A program made the position numbers and the translations under genes. Positions 60,853 to 64,000 of a stretch of 64,000 nucleotides of DNA are shown here, piece by piece (the stretch's first letter is position 1; the number at the start of each line of letters is the position of its first letter). The stretch spans positions 1-64,000 of the forward strand of contig UQYQ01000009.1 in assembly GCA_900545345.1 (NCBI GenBank), given 5' to 3'. Source of the DNA: an uncultured Ruminococcus sp. Its GTDB lineage: Bacteria > Bacillota > Clostridia > Oscillospirales > Ruminococcaceae. The notes beneath the pieces were generated by a model. The model made no database searches. It saw nothing but the letters and a program-made list of their open reading frames with translations, and had not been told where the DNA came from.

Positions 60853-60906
60853 AAATGTTGAAACGATTATTATATTATACAACTTATTGATGGAGGCAAA
60901 ATTATC

Positions 60907-61869
60907 ATGGCAAAAACTATTGGAGTTTTAACAAGCGGAGGAGATGCTCCGGGAATGAATGCTGCTGTAAGAGCAGTTACGAGAGCAGCTTTGAATAAGG
61001 GTATGAAGGTGCTGGGAATTCGCAGAGGATATAACGGACTTATAAACGGTGATATAATTGAAATGAGTGCAAGGACTGTTTCGGGGATTATACAAAGAGG
61101 AGGAACAGTATTATATACAGCAAGATGTCATGAATTCAAGACAGAAGACGGTGTTTTAAAAGCAAAGAATATGTGTGAAAAGCTTGGTCTTGACGGTATT
61201 GTTGTTATCGGAGGTGACGGTTCTTTTAGGGGTGCTGCTGATTTATCGGCACATGGTATTCCATGTATCGGTCTTCCGGGTACTATTGATAACGATATTG
61301 CATGCACAGAATATACAATCGGATATGATACAGCTATGAATACTGCAATGGAAATGGTAGACAAGCTGAAAGACACAACTCAGTCTCACGACAGATGCTC
61401 TGTTGTTGAGGTTATGGGAAGAAGAGCAGGATATATTGCAGTAAATGTTGCGGCAGCTGTAGGTGCTGAGTGTGCTATTACAGTCGAAGAAGGCTATAAC
61501 CTTGACGAAATTATTGAAAAAATTCTTGCAAATAAAGCTTCGGGTAAATCACACTCGGTTATTATCGTTTCTGAGGGTATAGGAAATTCCGAGCAAATTG
61601 CAATGGATATAGAAGAGAAAACAGGTATTGAAACACGGGCAACAATTTTAGGTCATGTTCAAAGGGGAGGTTCTCCTACGCTTCGTGACAGAGTTGTTGC
61701 AACTGAAATGGGTTATTATGCTGTTGAGCTTTTGGAAAAAGGAATCGGAAACAGGGTAGTCGGCTTAAAGGATAACAAGGTTTATGATGTTGATATTCAG
61801 GAAGCACTTTCTATGACAAAACCTTTTGACAGCAAGCTTTATCAAATTTTAAACGATACAGCATATTAA
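60907..61869 (+). CDS. pfkA: 6-phosphofructokinase
   Basis: A 320-residue glycolytic kinase making fructose 1,6-bisphosphate. Motifs: GVLTSGGDAPGMNAAVRAV for ATP, IGGDGSFRGA with Gly after GGD consistent with ATP rather than pyrophosphate use, GLPGTIDNDI with the catalytic Asp, and EVMGRRAGYIAVN for the sugar phosphate. Length is standard. It is transcribed alone, with a THF riboswitch and folT downstream. Confidence 0.95.
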   Translation: MAKTIGVLTSGGDAPGMNAAVRAVTRAALNKGMKVLGIRRGYNGLINGDIIEMSARTVSGIIQRGGTVLYTARCHEFKTEDGVLKAKNMCEKLGLDGIVVIGGDGSFRGAADLSAHGIPCIGLPGTIDNDIACTEYTIGYDTAMNTAMEMVDKLKDTTQSHDRCSVVEVMGRRAGYIAVNVAAAVGAECAITVEEGYNLDEIIEKILANKASGKSHSVIIVSEGIGNSEQIAMDIEEKTGIETRATILGHVQRGGSPTLRDRVVATEMGYYAVELLEKGIGNRVVGLKDNKVYDVDIQEALSMTKPFDSKLYQILNDTAY

Positions 61870-61882
61870 TAAAGAAAAAAAG

Positions 61883-61985
61883 CAGACAGAGTAGGAAATC
61901 AGGCGTAAAGTGTTGAACAGACGGGGAGTTGCTGTTTGAACGAAAAGCTTTAGGCTTGCGGTTTGGTTTCCGCATCCCGCTGAAT
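61883..61985 (+). promoter_or_regulatory. Tetrahydrofolate (THF) riboswitch
   Basis: The leader shows conserved THF-riboswitch features in order: GAGTAGGAAATC, GGCGTAAAGTG, GGGGAGTTG, GAACGAAA, and GGTTTCCGCATCCCGCT at the 3' side. Stem P2 pairs GGAAATC (61894-61900) with GGTTTCC (61965-61971). It lies directly before a folate transporter gene, the expected target. Confidence 0.85.
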
Positions 61986-62005
61986 GCATAACGAAGCTTT
62001 TCATG

Positions 62006-62038
62006 CTCCATTATGCACAAAGCATATTATGAATGGAG
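62006..62038 (+). promoter_or_regulatory. Anti-Shine-Dalgarno hairpin of the folT leader
   Basis: CTCCATT (62006-62012) pairs with AATGGAG (62032-62038), which contains the folT ribosome-binding site; an inner ATGC/GCAT stem extends it. This suggests the riboswitch controls translation rather than transcription. Confidence 0.65.
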
Positions 62039-62046
62039 GTTAATTT

Positions 62047-62652
62047 ATGAAAAGCTTTTTTTATTTGTTCAAAGACTCAGCCGGTGAGCTGAAAAAAATC
62101 AGTTGTTTAACTATAACAGGAGTGTTTATTGCCATTTCAATGCTGATTGAAACATTCACTATTGAAATACCATATGCAAAGATTAACTTTGCGTTTTTGG
62201 CAATAGCAGTAATAGGTATGCTGTTTGGTCCGACGGTTTCATTTATTGCAGGTGGATTGTGTGACATTGTCGGATTTCTTGTTCATCCTCAGGGAGGATT
62301 TTTACCTCTTTATGTTTTAATCGGAATGCTTCAGGGACTCATTTACGGAATATGCCTTTACAGAAAAAGTCCGTGGATGATGAAAAGAGCAGAGAAAAAG
62401 GGTGCAAATGCAGCAATATACATATGTGCTGTTATAGCCAGACTTTTAGATGTTGCAATTATTAATTTAATGCTTAATACGAAAGCTAATATGCATTATG
62501 GATTTATTCCGAATACTGCATTTTGGGAAGCGGTTGCAGCTCGGTTTGTAAAAAATGCCGTTGAACTTGCAGCTGATATTCCGCTTCTGTTTATTATGCT
62601 TCCTTTTGCACTTTTAATTTACAGAAGAGCTTTTTTAAAGAGTGCAGTATAA
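62047..62652 (+). CDS. folT: ECF folate transporter S component
   Basis: A 201-residue membrane protein with about six hydrophobic segments, including TITGVFIAISMLIETFTI, INFAFLAIAVIGMLFGPTVSFIAGGLCDIVGFLVHPQGGFLPLY and a C-terminal LLFIMLPFALLIY. The sequence resembles FolT-type S components, which need the shared ECF energising module encoded elsewhere. The THF riboswitch upstream strongly supports folate uptake as its job. Confidence 0.9.
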   Translation: MKSFFYLFKDSAGELKKISCLTITGVFIAISMLIETFTIEIPYAKINFAFLAIAVIGMLFGPTVSFIAGGLCDIVGFLVHPQGGFLPLYVLIGMLQGLIYGICLYRKSPWMMKRAEKKGANAAIYICAVIARLLDVAIINLMLNTKANMHYGFIPNTAFWEAVAARFVKNAVELAADIPLLFIMLPFALLIYRRAFLKSAV

Positions 62653-62707
62653 GACAGACAAATAATTTTAAATGGAGGATTGCTCTTTATCGGGCAGTAA
62701 TATAATT

Positions 62708-63535
62708 ATGACTAATGTAGGTTTTATCGGAGCGGGAAATATGGGCTTTGCTATAATGAAAGGTATTGCGGAAAGCGGACTTTGCAAAGTCGAAGATATG
62801 TGTGTTAAATCCCCGGACATACAGCTTTTTGCATTTGATAATGATTTGAAAAAGCTCAAAAGGCTTGAAGAGTATGGCGTTTTATCCTGTTTATCCGCTG
62901 AGGAGTTATCAGAAAAGTGCAAATATATTTTCCTGGCAGTAAAGCCGCAGCAGTTAGATGAAGTTTTAGAAGAGATTAAGGATAAAATAACAGATGACAG
63001 CGTTTTAGTTTCTATCTGTGCCGGAATCAGCGGTGAATATATAAAATCAAAGACTATTCCGAACGCCAAGGTAGTTCTTGTTATGCCTAATACACCGCTG
63101 CTTTTAGGTGAGGGTGCTTCTGCTTTAGCGAGAGTTGAGCCTGTTTCAGAAGAAGAATTCGAACTTGTTTGCGGTATTTTTGCTTCATGCGGTGAAATTG
63201 CGGTAATTAATGAAGATAAAATGAAGGAAATCATAGCGATAAACGGCTCGTCACCTGCATTTATTTATCTTTATGCAAAGGCTTTTGTTGATTATGCAAA
63301 ATCAGCTGGCATTGATGAAGCGGTTGCTAAGAAGCTGTTTTCAAAAACTCTTATAGGCTCTGCAAAAATGATTTCCGACAGCGGTAATACTATAAATGAG
63401 TTAATTGAAATGGTTTCTTCAAAAGGCGGAACAACATTAGCCGGTCTTGAAAAACTTAGGGAAGGCGATTTAGAGGGCACTGTAAATAAAGCATGTGAAG
63501 CTTGTACAAAAAGAGCGTACGAGCTTTCAAAATAA
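62708..63535 (+). CDS. proC: Pyrroline-5-carboxylate reductase
   Basis: A 275-residue NAD(P)H enzyme for the last step of proline synthesis. The Rossmann motif is GFIGAGNMGFAIMKGI at the start, then LAVKPQQLDEVL, VLVMPNTPLLLGEGASAL and the C-terminal GSAKMISDSG...VSSKGGTTLAGLEKL. The start is set at ATG 62708, giving the standard N-terminus; GGAGG is 30 bp upstream, so an upstream in-frame ATG 62672 cannot be excluded. Confidence 0.93.
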   Translation: MTNVGFIGAGNMGFAIMKGIAESGLCKVEDMCVKSPDIQLFAFDNDLKKLKRLEEYGVLSCLSAEELSEKCKYIFLAVKPQQLDEVLEEIKDKITDDSVLVSICAGISGEYIKSKTIPNAKVVLVMPNTPLLLGEGASALARVEPVSEEEFELVCGIFASCGEIAVINEDKMKEIIAINGSSPAFIYLYAKAFVDYAKSAGIDEAVAKKLFSKTLIGSAKMISDSGNTINELIEMVSSKGGTTLAGLEKLREGDLEGTVNKACEACTKRAYELSK

Positions 63536-63594
63536 GTAATATATGTTTGTCCGAAAGCATATAATCAACTAACAAATATTTAGGAGTTGATTAT

Positions 63595-64000
63595 ATGCAA
63601 GAGAGAAATTCAAAGCCAAATGTTATCTTCAGAATAATGCTTCTTATGGTTTTGGGAGTGTTATTCGGAACATTGGCTTTTTCTTTTATTAAAACAAGTA
63701 CGCTCAGTGATTTGAATATCGTTGAAAATGATTATTTATCAATGAGAGAAAACGGCGGTTATATAAAAGTTCTTTACAGTTCACTTTTAAACTCGTCACT
63801 TTTGATGGTTGTGTTATTTTTGCTGGGATTTTGTGCAATAGCTCAGCCTGTTGCGGTTTTAGTTCCTGTTTATAAAGGTCTGGGATTCGGTGCTACAATT
63901 GCTCAGATATATTCCGAAAACGGTTTTCATGGTTTTTTTACAGCACTTATTATGATTTTGCCCAGTGCTTTGGTTTCATCATATGCACTTTTTATTGGTG
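63595..64000 (+). CDS. SpoIIM-family membrane protein, truncated by the window edge
   Basis: The frame runs from ATG 63595, after TAGGAGTTG, to the end of the window without a stop. The visible 135 residues include a first membrane helix (IFRIMLLMVLGVLFGTLAF), a loop, then SSLLMVVLFLLGFCAIAQPVAVLVPVYKGLGFGATIA and a further helix. The KGLGFG motif and helix spacing match stage II sporulation protein M, part of the engulfment machinery with SpoIID and SpoIIP. Remaining residues are beyond the window. Confidence 0.78.
   Translation, partial: MQERNSKPNVIFRIMLLMVLGVLFGTLAFSFIKTSTLSDLNIVENDYLSMRENGGYIKVLYSSLLNSSLLMVVLFLLGFCAIAQPVAVLVPVYKGLGFGATIAQIYSENGFHGFFTALIMILPSALVSSYALFIG

Noticed and set aside
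62668..63234. A 188-codon minus-strand frame over proC
   Set aside because: Antisense to a clear enzyme gene and without a start site of its own.
1..64000. CRISPR arrays, insertion sequences or rRNA genes
   Set aside because: No regularly spaced direct repeats, transposase reading frames or rRNA sequences were noticed on either strand.

Overview
The window is AT-rich DNA from a spore-forming member of the Clostridia, most like the Oscillospiraceae/Ruminococcaceae. The host part carries spoIVA, a SipL-type LysM protein and a SpoIIM-like protein, a THF riboswitch ahead of an ECF folate transporter, and Firmicutes-type gene neighbours. I cannot name the species from sequence alone.

From 1 to about 41.7 kb the DNA is the right-hand part of a prophage region whose left end (integrase, lysogeny, replication) lies outside the window. 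It opens with small accessory genes (YopX-like, zinc ribbons, an ArpU/RinA-like late regulator), a candidate late promoter and a phage tRNA-Met(CAU). Virion module 1 (2.66-19.85 kb) is a complete siphovirus set: terminase pair, SPP1-type portal, MuF head protein with a toxin-like tail and a small acidic overlapping gene, scaffold, HK97-type capsid, four connectors, tail tube, chaperones, tape measure, baseplate and fibre. A lysis cassette (CHAP endolysin, XhlA-like protein, holin) follows at 19.87-21.15 kb.

Only 18 bp after the holin, with no visible terminator, a second and unrelated virion module starts (21.17-40.04 kb). It has its own terminase pair, P22/podovirus-like portal, Prp-type cysteine protease, scaffold, N4-gp56-type capsid, adaptor, large neck protein, short fibre protein, ejection protein and a 2457-residue polyvalent protein with a HExxH peptidase, an LPD3-like domain and a MuF_C domain. 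Module 2 has no lysis or integration genes in the window, so one contiguous late region encodes two different capsids around one lysis cassette. This is the most unusual feature here. Two very AT-rich cargo genes (a SLATT-like membrane protein and a coiled-coil protein) lie at the right end, followed by three 11-bp tandem repeats at the probable host junction.

Host chromosome runs from about 41.75 kb: rpsI and rplM on the minus strand, a TtcA-family enzyme, a GNAT acetyltransferase, a LysR regulator, a CadC-like repressor with a P1B metal ATPase, prmA, a P-II-like protein, an orphan pseudopilin, spoIVA with sipL on the minus strand, topoisomerase IV parE and parC, a PASTA pseudokinase, pfkA, folT under a THF riboswitch, proC and a truncated SpoIIM-family gene. 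A structured intergenic repeat of about 100 bp occurs twice in the host part, before the cadC-like gene and before parC.
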